A stretch of 64,000 bases of DNA from JAAFHI01 sp039793685 (GCA_039793685.1 JBDRAL010000068.1:11852-75851), one strand, 5' to 3'. Counted from the stretch's first letter, positions 23,846 to 33,382 are shown. A program made the numbers and translations. Notes: generated by a model from the letters alone, not told the origin.

Positions 23846-25099
23846 ATGGACGTACCTCGCAAACAGGTCAAAACGCGGAAATACATCAAGCGGACCGTCT
23901 GGGCGCTCGTGCTCATCATCTCGGTGACGGCCATCACCTTCGCGATGTCGCGGCTCAAGCCCGCCGCGCCGACGGTGGACCGCGCGACGGTCAGCATCGA
24001 AGCGGTCAAGCGCGGCACGATGGTCCGGCAGGTTCGCGGTCTCGGCACGCTCGTCCCGGAAGAAATCCGCAGCATCGCCGCCATCGCCGAAGGCCGCGTC
24101 GAACGCATCGTCGCCAAGCCCGGCGCGGAGGTCACGCCCGACACGGTTCTCTTTGAACTGAGCAATCCCGAACTCGAACAGAGCGTTTTCGAAGCCGAGG
24201 CGCAGCTTCGTACGCAGGAAGCTGAACTTAAAAGCCTGCGCGCGCAGCTTTCAAACCAGCAACTGACGCAGCGGTCGCAACTTGCCTCGGCGCAGTCCGA
24301 TTACAACCAAGCCAAGTTGCAGGCCGACGCCAACCGCGAACTCGCGCGACAGGGCCTCATTTCGGGAATGACCGAAAAGCTGTCGAGCCTGCGCGAACAG
24401 GAACTGAAAACCAAGGAAAGCCTTGAAAACGACCGCCTCAAGTCGATGGGCGAATCGAGCAACGCGCAGGTCGAAGCCATCAAGTCGCGCATCGAAAACC
24501 TCAAGGCCGTGGTCGAACTTCGCCACAAGCAGCTTCAATCATTGCGGGTTCGCGCCGGGATGTCGGGCGTCCTGCAATCGGTCGCGGTGGAAGTCGGCGT
24601 CCGCGTGACGCCGGGCACGAACCTCGCCCGCGTGGCCGATCCGTCGCGATTGAAGGCGCAGGTCCGCATTCCCGAAGCACAGGCGAAGGACGTGGTCATC
24701 GGCCAGCGCGCCACCATCGAACTCAACAATGAAAACGTGAACGGGCGCGTGGCCCGGCTCGATCCGGCGGTCCAGAACGGCACCGTCACCATCGACATCG
24801 TATTCGACGGTCCGACGCCCGCCGGCGGCCGGGTTGACCTGAGCGTCAACGGCACGGTCGAAATTCAGCGCATCGAGGACGCGCTTTACGTCGCGCGGCC
24901 CGTCTACGGACAGGAAAACGCACCGATTCAGGTGTTCAAGGTGACGCCCGACGGTCAGGAAGCCGTCCGCGTGAAGGCCGTCGCCGGACGCAGCTCGGTT
25001 GCCACGCTCGAAATCCGCGAAGGACTTCGCGAAGGCGACAAAATCATCATCTCCGACACGTCCGCGTGGGACGGCCAGGACCGGATCAGGCTGAAATGA
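23846..25099 (+). CDS. MacA/HlyD-family periplasmic adaptor (membrane fusion) protein
   Basis: ATG 23846 is chosen over 23807 because the latter lies inside the sigma-54 promoter. The 417-residue protein has an N-terminal membrane anchor (WALVLIISVTAITFAMS, about 18-34). A lipoyl-like half follows (GRVERIVAKPGAEVTPDTVLFELSNPELE), then a long coiled-coil hairpin of about 100 residues (EAQLRTQEAELKSLRAQLSNQQ...), the second lipoyl half and a beta-barrel domain (RIPEAQAKDVVIGQRATIEL). It would bridge a MacB-type transporter to an outer-membrane channel. Two ATPase genes follow on the same strand, and the ADOP permeases downstream are the likely membrane partners. No outer-membrane factor of the TolC type is in the window. 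Confidence 0.9.
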   Translation: MDVPRKQVKTRKYIKRTVWALVLIISVTAITFAMSRLKPAAPTVDRATVSIEAVKRGTMVRQVRGLGTLVPEEIRSIAAIAEGRVERIVAKPGAEVTPDTVLFELSNPELEQSVFEAEAQLRTQEAELKSLRAQLSNQQLTQRSQLASAQSDYNQAKLQADANRELARQGLISGMTEKLSSLREQELKTKESLENDRLKSMGESSNAQVEAIKSRIENLKAVVELRHKQLQSLRVRAGMSGVLQSVAVEVGVRVTPGTNLARVADPSRLKAQVRIPEAQAKDVVIGQRATIELNNENVNGRVARLDPAVQNGTVTIDIVFDGPTPAGGRVDLSVNGTVEIQRIEDALYVARPVYGQENAPIQVFKVTPDGQEAVRVKAVAGRSSVATLEIREGLREGDKIIISDTSAWDGQDRIRLK

Positions 25100-25221
25100 T
25101 TGAAGATTTATGATTGAAGATTTTCGATTGGAAAAACAGAACAACTCCCTCAATCGAAAATCTTTAATCGAAAATCCAAAGTTTGAAATCTTCAATCGAA
25201 AATCTTCAATCTACAATTTCG
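25098..25221. repeat. Heptanucleotide inverted array (GATTGAA words) between adaptor and ATPase genes
   Basis: GATTGAA, GATTTAT, GATTGAA, GATTTTC words begin inside the adaptor stop codon. Inverted words (TCAATCGAAAATC, CTTCAATC) follow from about 25152 to 25221. It is the same word family as in the tRNA cluster 17 kb away. Confidence 0.78.
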
Positions 25222-25234
25222 AAGGAAACACCCG

Positions 25235-25945
25235 ATGAGCGTCATCACCGCACCGACCAGCACCAAGGAACCGATCATCTTCATGGACGGCATCACGAAG
25301 GTTTTCTACACCGACGAAGTGGAAACCCACGCGCTGACCGGCATCCATCTTGAAATCGAGGCGGGACAGTTCGTGTCGATTTCCGGGCCGTCGGGGTGCG
25401 GCAAGTCCACGCTGTTGTCATTGATGGGACTGCTCGACACGCCGAGCGACGGCGACTACGCACTGAACGGCAAGAACGTTGCCCGGCTCACGCCCAACGA
25501 CCGCGCGCGCATCCGCAATCAGGAAGTCGGCTTCATCTTTCAGGCGTTCAACCTCATCGGCGATCTGACCGTGTTTGAAAACGTCGAACTTCCGCTGACC
25601 TACCGCAAGATGAGCGCGGGCGAACGCAAGAAGCGCGTCAACGACGCCCTCGAACGGGTCGGGATGGCTCATCGTTCATCGCACTACCCGGCGCAGTTGT
25701 CCGGCGGTCAGCAGCAGCGCGTCGCCGTCGCCCGCGCGGTCTGCGGCAAGCCGAGCATCCTGCTCGCCGACGAACCGACGGGAAATCTCGACTCACAGAA
25801 CAGCGAAGCGGTGATGGAACTCCTCAAGGAACTCCACCGCGACGGCGCGACCATCTGCATGGTGACGCACGATCCGCGTTACGCCGGTTATGCCCAGCGT
25901 ACGGTGAACGTTTTCGACGGACGGATTGTGGAAGACAAGGCGTAG
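25235..25945 (+). CDS. MacB/LolD-type ABC transporter ATPase
   Basis: The 236-residue ATPase has every motif: Walker A GPSGCGKS (51-58), Q-loop in GFIFQAFNLIG, signature LSGGQQQR, Walker B ILLADEP with catalytic Glu, D-loop GNLDS and H-loop VTHD. The closest family pattern is the MacB/LolD/FtsE group, which drives FtsX-type permeases, the fold shared by all the ADOPs downstream. It follows the adaptor gene in the same orientation. The GAAGGAAAC Shine-Dalgarno sits after the repeat array. No permease gene is fused or directly adjacent, so it probably serves one or more of the ADOPs. Confidence 0.93.
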   Translation: MSVITAPTSTKEPIIFMDGITKVFYTDEVETHALTGIHLEIEAGQFVSISGPSGCGKSTLLSLMGLLDTPSDGDYALNGKNVARLTPNDRARIRNQEVGFIFQAFNLIGDLTVFENVELPLTYRKMSAGERKKRVNDALERVGMAHRSSHYPAQLSGGQQQRVAVARAVCGKPSILLADEPTGNLDSQNSEAVMELLKELHRDGATICMVTHDPRYAGYAQRTVNVFDGRIVEDKA

Positions 25946-26054
25946 CAGTTAGTAGTTAGTGGTTAGCAGTTAGTGGTTTGCAAACGTCCTTGCCTGGTTG
26001 GTTTCAAAAACTGACTGCTCACTACTAACTACTAACCGCTAACCACTAACTACT
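25944..26054. repeat. Heptanucleotide inverted array (GTTAGTA/GTTAGTG words)
   Basis: Words GTTAGTA, GTTAGTG, GTTAGCA, GTTAGTG start at the ATPase stop codon. The inverted words (ACTAACT, GCTAACC, ACTAACT) fill about 26016-26054. It is the same family as the array at 14063. Confidence 0.78.
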
Positions 26055-26068
26055 CCCGAGAGGAAGCA

Positions 26069-26728
26069 ATGATCGAACTTCGCAACATCGAAAAATCGCA
26101 CCGGCAGGGGAACGAACGGCTGTTCGTCCTGCGGAAAATCGGACTCACCATTCGCGAGGGCGAGTTCGTCTCGATCATGGGGCCGTCGGGCGCGGGGAAA
26201 TCGACGCTCCTGCACATTCTCGGGATGCACGACAGCGAGTGGACCGGCGAGTACGATTTTTTGGGCAAGGCCGTCCATTCAATGAAGCCGAAGGAACGGC
26301 TGGCGCTGAGGAATCAGCACATGGGTTTCGTTTTCCAGCAGTACCATTTGCTGGATGATCTGACCGTCGCGGAAAACATCGAGATGCCGCTGACCTACCG
26401 GACCTACACGAAGAAGGAACGGGAAGCCATCGTGGCCGACATTCTCGACCGGTTCCAGATTGTGGGAAAAAAGGATTTGTTTCCGAGCCAGTTGTCCGGC
26501 GGACAGCAACAACTCGTCGGCATCGCGCGAGCGCTCGTCGCCAGCCCGAAAATCATCTTCGCGGATGAACCGACGGGCAACCTGCACTCCGCGCAGGGCA
26601 AGGAAATCATGGAACTGTTCAAACAGTTGAACGACGCGGGCACGACCATCGTGCAGGTCACGCACTCGGAGCAGAACGCTTCATACGGCAACCGGATCAT
26701 CACCATCGTGGACGGCTGGCTCAAGTAA
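26069..26728 (+). CDS. Second MacB/LolD-type ABC transporter ATPase
   Basis: The 219-residue ATPase has Walker A GPSGAGKS (38-45), Q-loop GFVFQQYHLL, signature LSGGQQQL, Walker B IIFADEP, GNLHS at the D-loop position and VTHSEQ at the H-loop. It differs from its neighbour in two places worth noting: Leu replaces the usual Arg after the signature, and the D-loop Asp is replaced by His. Either may lower or alter ATPase activity. It could pair with the first ATPase as a heterodimer on one ADOP, since ADOPs have two FtsX halves in one chain (inference). Its 3' end overlaps the opposing gene by 8 bp. Confidence 0.9.
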   Translation: MIELRNIEKSHRQGNERLFVLRKIGLTIREGEFVSIMGPSGAGKSTLLHILGMHDSEWTGEYDFLGKAVHSMKPKERLALRNQHMGFVFQQYHLLDDLTVAENIEMPLTYRTYTKKEREAIVADILDRFQIVGKKDLFPSQLSGGQQQLVGIARALVASPKIIFADEPTGNLHSAQGKEIMELFKQLNDAGTTIVQVTHSEQNASYGNRIITIVDGWLK

Positions 26729-27884
26729 TCGAACGACGCCCGAGCCGCGAGGGCCTGATCGTCTCCCGGTCTTCGTTTGAAAGCGTCGCGATTTCCGGAT
26801 GCCCTTCCGGAATCGGCGCGGGCGCACGCCATGAAAGCGTCACGTTTTCCGGATGGCCCTCCGGAATCGACGTGGGCACAACCCATCGCTTGCCGGTCAC
26901 TCGCATCCGGGAAGCCTTTTGAAAAATGATTCCTTCGAGCAGCCAATAATCAATCGTCAAGTAGTAAACGTTTATCGAGCGCCCGTCCTCGGCAAAGAGT
27001 TTTGCCATCCCGCTTCCTGCCCGATCCTGAAACTCGACGATTTCATCCCATTTGAGAAATTCAATCCGCCCTGAAGTCGTGTAAAAAGCCTCGATGCCTT
27101 CCGGACCGACACGAAATGCCGTGGAGAGTTTTTTCGCGTATTGATGCGAGGCAACGGCGAGTCCCAGGAATAAAAGCTGGATGAGAATCCAGCCCACCCA
27201 CAAATCCAAAGATGAACCGGGCAAAATGAAAAGACCGATCACAAAGATACCAAAAGCAACAACCAGACTTGCCCACTTGCAAAAACCGTACAACCCCGAG
27301 GAAACAGTCAAACCGTAATAGTCGGCCGCTTCAGTTTGGTAACGTTCCAGATCAGGCAGGAATTCGCGCTTCATTCCGGACTCGGCAAGGATTTTCTCAC
27401 TGAGAAGACGCCGAGGGGGAATGTTCCTTTGTGCCGCTTCAAAATAAAGTTGAAGGATACTCGCGACGGCCCGGGAATTGGCTTGCCCCCCGAAAAGAAA
27501 CCGGCTCCCGAATCTCCCCTTCAACGCCAGGTGTCCCGATTGCCCGGTTCGGATCGGATCTTCAATTTCCTCGATTTCATCCCACCGAAGAAAACGCGAG
27601 GAAAACCAGTCCGGACTCAGAATCCCGACCGGGGTCAGGGTCAGCGAGGCTGCCATATAGAGTCCTCGAACGATCCCGATAGCAAACATCACCAGGATGC
27701 ACTGGATGACAATGGCTAAAGCGGGGTGTGACCAGAAGAAAAAGTCCCCCTCGTCGTTCATGCCGTCAAGTCCGAGCAGAACGAAAACCGCCTGGAGCAC
27801 TCCCCACACCGCCCAGCAGCCCCAAACCATCGCCGGATTCAGTCGAAATCGAATGGCGTGAATTTCGTCGTTCGTTCTTTCCAT
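26721..27884 (-). CDS. Membrane protein with two PH-like halves, unknown function, 387 aa
   Basis: ATG 27884 is preferred to GTG 27890. The protein has two similar halves. Each has a pair of membrane helices (WGCWAVWGVLQAVFVLL, LAIVIQCILVMFAIGIV; then WASLVVAFGIFVIGLFIL, WVGWILIQLLFLGLAVA). Each pair is followed by a short beta domain with the same motif (LTPVGILSPDW..FLRWDEIEEIEDP and VGPEGIEAFYTT..FLKWDEIVEFQDR) of bacterial PH-like type. Near the C-terminus, PTSIPEGHPE and APIPEGHPE form a small repeat. The gene is convergent with the second ATPase and divergent from the first ADOP, and its promoter region is shared with the ADOP enhancer at 27913. No function can be assigned. Confidence 0.7.
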   Translation of the reverse strand: MERTNDEIHAIRFRLNPAMVWGCWAVWGVLQAVFVLLGLDGMNDEGDFFFWSHPALAIVIQCILVMFAIGIVRGLYMAASLTLTPVGILSPDWFSSRFLRWDEIEEIEDPIRTGQSGHLALKGRFGSRFLFGGQANSRAVASILQLYFEAAQRNIPPRRLLSEKILAESGMKREFLPDLERYQTEAADYYGLTVSSGLYGFCKWASLVVAFGIFVIGLFILPGSSLDLWVGWILIQLLFLGLAVASHQYAKKLSTAFRVGPEGIEAFYTTSGRIEFLKWDEIVEFQDRAGSGMAKLFAEDGRSINVYYLTIDYWLLEGIIFQKASRMRVTGKRWVVPTSIPEGHPENVTLSWRAPAPIPEGHPEIATLSNEDRETIRPSRLGRRSIT

Positions 27885-27912
27885 CCCCACTTCGCCGCCC
27901 TTCCGTGAACGA

Positions 27913-27952
27913 CTGTCCGCTTGTGGGACGCTTGCTTCCCAAAAGCGAACAG
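27913..27952. promoter_or_regulatory. 40-bp dyad, candidate enhancer (UAS) of ADOP 1
   Basis: CTGTCCGCTTGTGGGACGC is followed by an almost perfect inverted copy (GCTTCCCAAAAGCGAACAG). The centre is about 70 bp upstream of the sigma-54 promoter at 28003. The same dyad occurs at 42602 and 52598 at the same distance, and in a weaker form at 23683. Confidence 0.75.
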
Positions 27953-28002
27953 GAATCCGTCGAAATATACCCGAATCAAGGCCAAACAGCCCGTTTTCAT
28001 CG

Positions 28003-28018
28003 TGGCACGCGAATTGAT
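28003..28018 (+). promoter_or_regulatory. Sigma-54 (-24/-12) promoter of ADOP 1
   Basis: TGGCACGCGAATTGAT has the exact TGGCACG-N4-TTG core. Transcription would start near 28029, about 43 bases before the ATG at 28072. Confidence 0.8.
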
Positions 28019-28071
28019 TTACAGAAACTCAATCTCCCCGAACCACGATTCGACTTGATTCAGGAAACCCG

Positions 28072-30561
28072 ATGGAAGCACTTCTCCGCGATCTTCAGCA
28101 CAGCGCCCGTTCATTGTTCCGCAAGCCCGGCTTTGTTTTCGTGGCGGCGCTGACCCTGGCCCTCGGCATCGGCGCGAACACGGCCGTATTCACGGTCATC
28201 AACACGGTCCTGTTCCGTCCGCTGCCGATCCCGGGGGAAAACCGGCTGGTGGTGATTCAGGAATTCAACACTGAAAAATCGGATGATGGGCGAGGCGTTT
28301 CCTATCCGAATTTCAACGACTGGCGCGCCAACTGCACGGCGTTCGAATCCCTGAGCATAATCGGCGAAACAAGCGGGACCTGGCAGGGTTCGGGTGAGCC
28401 GGTACGCGTTCGCGGAGCCATCGTTTCGAATGAGTTCTTCAAGACGCTGGGCGTGAAACCGCAACTCGGGCGGGCTTTCGAACCGGGTGAGGAGATCTTC
28501 AATCGCGGCTTCGAATCGAAGCCCGGCTCGAATGAACCGGAAATCATCATTCCGGTGATGTTCACGGATTCGGGCTGGCGCAAACTCTACGGCGGCGATC
28601 CGGCGGTGGTCGGGAAGACGTTCATCTTTGACGGTTCGAAAATCCTCATCATCGGCGTGACCCCCGCGAACCTCTTTCCGGTCAAGGACGAACCGATTGA
28701 CTTCTGGACCACCGTGGCCGTCAACGGTTCACCGGCACAGGAGGGTTCCGCCAACGGAAGCCGCGGCTATCGGCCCTACCTGGGCGTCATCGGACGCCTG
28801 AAGCCCGGCGTGAGCGTCGAACAGGGGCTGGCCGATGTTCAGCGGGTGCAGACGGGACTTCGCGAACAATTTCCCAAAAGCAATGCCCGGATGGGCGTCA
28901 TGGCGAAGCCGCTGCGTGAACTCATCGTCGGCGACGCCGCCCGAATGCTCTGGCTGACGCTCGGCATCGTGGCCGCCGTCCTGCTCATTGCCTGCGTCAA
29001 TGTGGCCAATCTGCTGCTTGCCCGCGCGGCGTCGAAGCAGCGCGAAATCGCGGTCCGCAGCGCGCTCGGCGCGAGCCGCTTCCAGATTGTCCGCCATTTG
29101 ATTTCCGAGGCGCTCATCCTCGCTGCACTCGGGGGGCTGGCCGGATTCGGACTCTCCTTCTTTTTCATTCAGGCAATCATCGAACTGCTTCCCGCCGACA
29201 TTCCGCGTCCGTCCGGCTTGAACCCCGACTGGCGGGTACTGGCGTTCACCTTCGTCGCCGTCACGCTTGCCGGACTGGCCAGCGGCCTGTTCCCCGCCCT
29301 TTCCCTGCGAAAAGGAAATCTCGCCGACGGCATCAAGGAAGATTCTCGCACTTCGGTCGGCGGGCAGGGCGGCAACCGCCTGCGCGGCGCGCTCGTGATC
29401 TCCGAAATCGCCATCGCCCTGATGCTGCTCGCGGGCGCGGGCCTGCTCGTGAACAGCCTCGTTCGCTTGCAGCAGGTCAATCCCGGTTTCGGGACCGACC
29501 GCATCCTCACGGTTCAAATGGCGCTTTCCGGCCAGCAGTACTACGAAGACGGCATGGGACCGCGCCGAATCAGCGCGTTTCTCGACCGACTCACCGAACG
29601 GGTTCGCGCACTGCCGGGCGTCACGTCGGTGTCGTACGCCCAGTGCGTACCGCTGACCAATCAGGACAACAACACGCAGTTCGACATCGTCGAAAACCCG
29701 ATCCCAAAAGAAAACAAGCCGACCGCCGGTTTGCGCTTTATCGGAGCGGGTTACTTCTCCACGCTCAACATTCCTCTCCAGGCGGGCCGTGACTTCAACG
29801 AACGCGACAACGCTTCTTCCCTGCCCGTGGCACTTGTGAACGAGGCGTTCGTCCGGCGGCACTTCAACGGTGAGAACCCCATCGGCAAGAAGTTGAAGAT
29901 GGGCTGGGGCGGCGAAGCTCCGAAGGAAATCGTCGGCGTGGTGGGCAATGTCCGTCACCGCTCGCTGAGCGATGAAGCGCGCCCCGAGATGTATGTTCCG
30001 CAGGCCCAGTTCGGCAACGCCGGAATCACGCTGCTGGTGCGTTCGACGGTCGCCCCGGAAAGCCTCATCGCGGGGGTAAAGCGTGAAGTCCGCGCGCTCG
30101 ACCCGAACCTTCCCCTTACCGACATCAAGTCGCTCGCCGAATATCGCGAGGAATCCCTCGCTTTCCCGCGCTTCGTAACTTTCGTCCTGACCGGTTTCGC
30201 CCTTCTTGCGCTGGTGCTGACGGCCATCGGTCTTTACGGCGTGGTGAGCTACGGCGTGACCCAGCGGACGCGCGAAATCGGCATCCGTATGGCGCTCGGC
30301 GCAACGGCAAACGACATTCTCAACGGTTTTCTTTCACAGGGCCTGAAGCTGGCCGTCATCGGTGTCGGCGCGGGTGTCATCGGGGCAATCTTCCTGACCC
30401 GAGTGCTCGCCAGCCTGCTCTACGACGTGACGCCGACCGACCCGGTCACGTTATCGCTCGTTGCCCTGTTCCTTTTGGCCACTTCCGTCGCGGCCTGCTG
30501 GCTTCCGGCCCGCCGCGCGGCGAAGGCCGATCCGATGGAAGCGCTCAGACATGAGTCGTGA
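28072..30561 (+). CDS. ADOP-type FtsX/MacB permease 1
   Basis: The 829-residue protein has the ADOP layout. An amphipathic N-terminus (MEALLRDLQHSARSLFRKPG) leads into TM1 (about 21-43, ALTLALGIGANTAVFTV). A periplasmic MacB-like domain follows (to about 285), then TM2-4 (about 291-410), a fifth helix near 439 (ALVISEIAIALMLLAGAGLL), a second periplasmic domain and TM6-8 (about 701-820). It ends in the conserved PARRAAKADPMEALRHE. Both halves carry the FtsX motif (IACVNVANLLLARA, GIRMALGA). It has no ATPase domain and depends on separate ATPases such as those at 25235 and 26069. A sigma-54 promoter and dyad precede it. An insert near residues 140-165 (IFNRGFESKPGSNEPEI) is not in the other copies. 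Confidence 0.92.
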   Translation: MEALLRDLQHSARSLFRKPGFVFVAALTLALGIGANTAVFTVINTVLFRPLPIPGENRLVVIQEFNTEKSDDGRGVSYPNFNDWRANCTAFESLSIIGETSGTWQGSGEPVRVRGAIVSNEFFKTLGVKPQLGRAFEPGEEIFNRGFESKPGSNEPEIIIPVMFTDSGWRKLYGGDPAVVGKTFIFDGSKILIIGVTPANLFPVKDEPIDFWTTVAVNGSPAQEGSANGSRGYRPYLGVIGRLKPGVSVEQGLADVQRVQTGLREQFPKSNARMGVMAKPLRELIVGDAARMLWLTLGIVAAVLLIACVNVANLLLARAASKQREIAVRSALGASRFQIVRHLISEALILAALGGLAGFGLSFFFIQAIIELLPADIPRPSGLNPDWRVLAFTFVAVTLAGLASGLFPALSLRKGNLADGIKEDSRTSVGGQGGNRLRGALVISEIAIALMLLAGAGLLVNSLVRLQQVNPGFGTDRILTVQMALSGQQYYEDGMGPRRISAFLDRLTERVRALPGVTSVSYAQCVPLTNQDNNTQFDIVENPIPKENKPTAGLRFIGAGYFSTLNIPLQAGRDFNERDNASSLPVALVNEAFVRRHFNGENPIGKKLKMGWGGEAPKEIVGVVGNVRHRSLSDEARPEMYVPQAQFGNAGITLLVRSTVAPESLIAGVKREVRALDPNLPLTDIKSLAEYREESLAFPRFVTFVLTGFALLALVLTAIGLYGVVSYGVTQRTREIGIRMALGATANDILNGFLSQGLKLAVIGVGAGVIGAIFLTRVLASLLYDVTPTDPVTLSLVALFLLATSVAACWLPARRAAKADPMEALRHES

Positions 30562-30911
30562 ATCTGAAGTCGAGAGTCTGGAGTCTGGAGTCGAGAGTCA
30601 GTGATGGATAAACGATTTCGAGAAATACGTTCCATACACTGAAAACGAAATTTCATGCTGTTCCTCGTTTTGCCCTCACCCCCCGCCCCCCTCTCCATTT
30701 GGAGAGGGGGAGTTTCTGGCCCCGTGGACTCTTTTCTCCCCTTCTCCCCTCTCCAATTGGAGAGGGGAGAAGGGGCCGGGGGATGAGGGGTGAGGGAAAC
30801 ATGTCAAACATTCGATAACTTTGTTTTCGATGTATTCAATCCATTGGCCGAAAAGTCAGGACGTCTGATTTCCGACTCACGACTCCAGACTCTCGACTCC
30901 AGACTGCCCTC
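30556..30911. repeat. GAGTCTG-word inverted array plus GAGAGGGG hairpins
   Basis: GAGTCTG/GAGTCGA words (30556-30600) follow the ADOP 1 stop, with inverted words (GACTCCA, GACTCTC) at 30873-30905. Between them at about 30676-30790 are two palindromes of another kind, CTCTCCATTTGGAGAG and CTCTCCAATTGGAGAG, embedded in C-rich then G-rich flanks. This 364-base gap has no gene. Confidence 0.75.
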
Positions 30912-30925
30912 CCGAGGTTTGGTTT

Positions 30926-33382
30926 ATGGAATCACTGTTTCAGGATTTTCGCATCGCGTTTCGTTCCCTGATGAAGCGGCCCGGATTCGCCGTTGTGGCG
31001 GTGCTGACGCTCGCCATCGGCATCGGAGCGAACACGACCATTTTCAGTGTCGTCAACGCGGTGCTGTTCAAACCGTTGCCGTTCGCGAATCCCGAGCGCC
31101 TCGTCATCGTCGGGAAGGGTCAGCTCTCGACACCGGGCGACGTGAACGCCGTATCCTTTCCGGACTTTGAGGATTACCGGGCGCGCAACCGTTCTTTCGA
31201 GCAGATCGCCGTCTACTACCTGCGCGGGGCCATCGTGAGCGAAGGCAACCGCGCGGCCCGCGTTCGCGCGGCGACGGTCTCGGCGAACCTGTTTTCCGTG
31301 TTGGGGATTCAACCGACCAGCGGACGCGCCTTTCTTCCCGAGGAAGAAAAAAGCGGCAAGGGACGGGTGGTCGTCCTGAGTCATGGATTTCGCGACCGGC
31401 ATTTCGGAGCGAACGTGGATGCCATCGGAAAGAAGATTGATATCGGCGGAACACCGTTCGACGTCGTCGGCGTGATGCCCGCCGGATTCCGGTTTCCCTA
31501 CGACGCGGAACAGGTCGAGATGTGGATCAGCATCGGCTCGGAAGCCGAACCGCTCCCCGGCGGCCCCGCCCTCACCGAGCAACGCGGCAACCAGTTCCTG
31601 ACCGCCATCGGACGCCTCAAGCCCGGCGTCACCCGCCAACAGGCAGACGCCGATCTCGGCGCGGTGGCCGCCGAACTGGCCAAGCAGTTTCCGGAGACAA
31701 ACGCCGACACGACCGCGCGGACGCGCCCACTGGCCGAAACCCTGACGGGCGACGTTCGTCCGGCGCTGTTCGTGATGTTCGGCGCGGTGGGATTCGTTCT
31801 TCTCATCGCCTGCGCCAACATCGCCGGGCTTCAACTCGCGCGGACCGCCGGACGCCGCAAGGAACTCGCCGTCCAGGCCGCGCTCGGCGCGGGCCGCGGG
31901 GATCTGGTTCGCAAACTTTTCATGGAAAACCTGATCGTGGCGCTGCTCGGCGGGACGGTCGGCACGCTGCTGGCCATTCTCGGCCTGCGGTTCATGACGA
32001 GTGGCGCGCCGGGTTACGTCCCGCGCCTCTCCGAAGCCACCCTCGACTTTCCCACGCTGGCCTTTTCCGCCGGAATCACCTTGCTGACCGGCTTCGGCTT
32101 CGGACTCGCTCCGGCGCTGCTCGGTTCGCGCGTCAACCTCAACGGCGTCCTGCGCGAAGGCGGACGCGGCGAAACCGGTCAGCGGCAGATCTTGCGCGGG
32201 GTTCTCGTAGTCGGACAGGTCGCCATCGCGGTCATGCTCCTGATCGGCGCGACCCTGATGATTCGCAGTTTCACCAGCCTGATGGCGGTCGAAACCGGCT
32301 ACCGCACGGATCACCTTTTAACCATGCGGGTGTCGTTGCCCGACAGTTACTACAATTCGCCGCCGCTGGTGGCCGCGTTCCACCAACGGCTGATTGACGC
32401 CGTCGGCAAAACCCCCGGTCTCAAGGATTACACCACCGTCACGCCGATCCCCTTCGGCGGCGAGGATTTCTACGTCGGGTTCGGGGTCGAGGGCCGCCCG
32501 ACGCCGCCGGAAAATCCGTTCCCAAACATTTCCGCGGTACGACTCGTCGGGCCGAATTACTTCAAAACCATGAACACGGTCATCCGGAGCGGACGCGACT
32601 TCACCGAACGCGACCGCGGGGACGCGCGGGAAACCGTCATCATCAACGAAACCGCCGCACGGAAGTACTTCCCAAATGAAGACCCTATCGGGAAACGCAT
32701 CAACCAAAGCATTTCGGTGGAACCCGGCCAGCCGCATATGCGGGAAATCGTCGGCGTCGTGGCGGATTCGCGACGCAATTCACTCAGCGAGGACAACCGG
32801 CCCGAGGTCTTTATTCCGATCGCGCAACTTCCGGCGCTCGGTTCCTTCTCCATCGTGGCGCGGACGGAAGGCGACCCGCTGCCGGCCGCCGGACAAATCC
32901 ACGAGCACATCGCCCGCATCGACGCGACCATCCCGGTCAGCGCGATTCGTACCTTCGACGACCTCGTCTATCGCTCCGCCGCGCAACCGCGATTCATCAC
33001 CTACCTGCTCGGCTTTTTCGGCGGGGTGGCGCTGTTGCTGACGAGCGTCGGGTTGTACGGCATCGTCTCCGCAGCCGTCACAAACCGGACCCGCGAAATC
33101 GGCATCCGCATGGCGCTTGGCGCACAAATCAACCAGGTTCTGCGACTGGTTCTCCAACAGGGTCTGACCCTTATTCTCATCGGACTGGCCATCGGGCTGA
33201 CGGGGGCTTTCTTCCTCAACCGGCTCATGGCCAGCCTGCTTTTCAAAGTCAGTCCAACCGATCCGATTACCTACGTTTGCGTTCCGGCAATTCTCGCGGC
33301 GGTCACGCTTGCGGCCTGCTGGCTCCCGGCCCGCCGCGCGGCGAAAACCGATCCGATGGAAGCACTCCGACACGAGTCGTGA
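30926..33382 (+). CDS. ADOP-type FtsX/MacB permease 2
   Basis: The 818-residue permease begins MESLFQDFRIAFRSLMKRPG with a GAGG Shine-Dalgarno. It has TM1 (VVAVLTLAIGIGANTTIFSVVNAVLF), the central FtsX block (LLIACANIAGLQLARTAGRRKELAVQAALGAGRGDLVRKL) and the terminal block (GIRMALGAQINQVLRLVLQQGLTLI), ending PARRAAKTDPMEALRHES. It lies 364 bp after ADOP 1 on the same strand with no promoter of the sigma-54 type, so it may be read through from 28003. Like the others it lacks an ATPase domain. Its first periplasmic loop differs strongly from that of ADOP 1, which suggests a different cargo (inference). Confidence 0.92.
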   Translation: MESLFQDFRIAFRSLMKRPGFAVVAVLTLAIGIGANTTIFSVVNAVLFKPLPFANPERLVIVGKGQLSTPGDVNAVSFPDFEDYRARNRSFEQIAVYYLRGAIVSEGNRAARVRAATVSANLFSVLGIQPTSGRAFLPEEEKSGKGRVVVLSHGFRDRHFGANVDAIGKKIDIGGTPFDVVGVMPAGFRFPYDAEQVEMWISIGSEAEPLPGGPALTEQRGNQFLTAIGRLKPGVTRQQADADLGAVAAELAKQFPETNADTTARTRPLAETLTGDVRPALFVMFGAVGFVLLIACANIAGLQLARTAGRRKELAVQAALGAGRGDLVRKLFMENLIVALLGGTVGTLLAILGLRFMTSGAPGYVPRLSEATLDFPTLAFSAGITLLTGFGFGLAPALLGSRVNLNGVLREGGRGETGQRQILRGVLVVGQVAIAVMLLIGATLMIRSFTSLMAVETGYRTDHLLTMRVSLPDSYYNSPPLVAAFHQRLIDAVGKTPGLKDYTTVTPIPFGGEDFYVGFGVEGRPTPPENPFPNISAVRLVGPNYFKTMNTVIRSGRDFTERDRGDARETVIINETAARKYFPNEDPIGKRINQSISVEPGQPHMREIVGVVADSRRNSLSEDNRPEVFIPIAQLPALGSFSIVARTEGDPLPAAGQIHEHIARIDATIPVSAIRTFDDLVYRSAAQPRFITYLLGFFGGVALLLTSVGLYGIVSAAVTNRTREIGIRMALGAQINQVLRLVLQQGLTLILIGLAIGLTGAFFLNRLMASLLFKVSPTDPITYVCVPAILAAVTLAACWLPARRAAKTDPMEALRHES

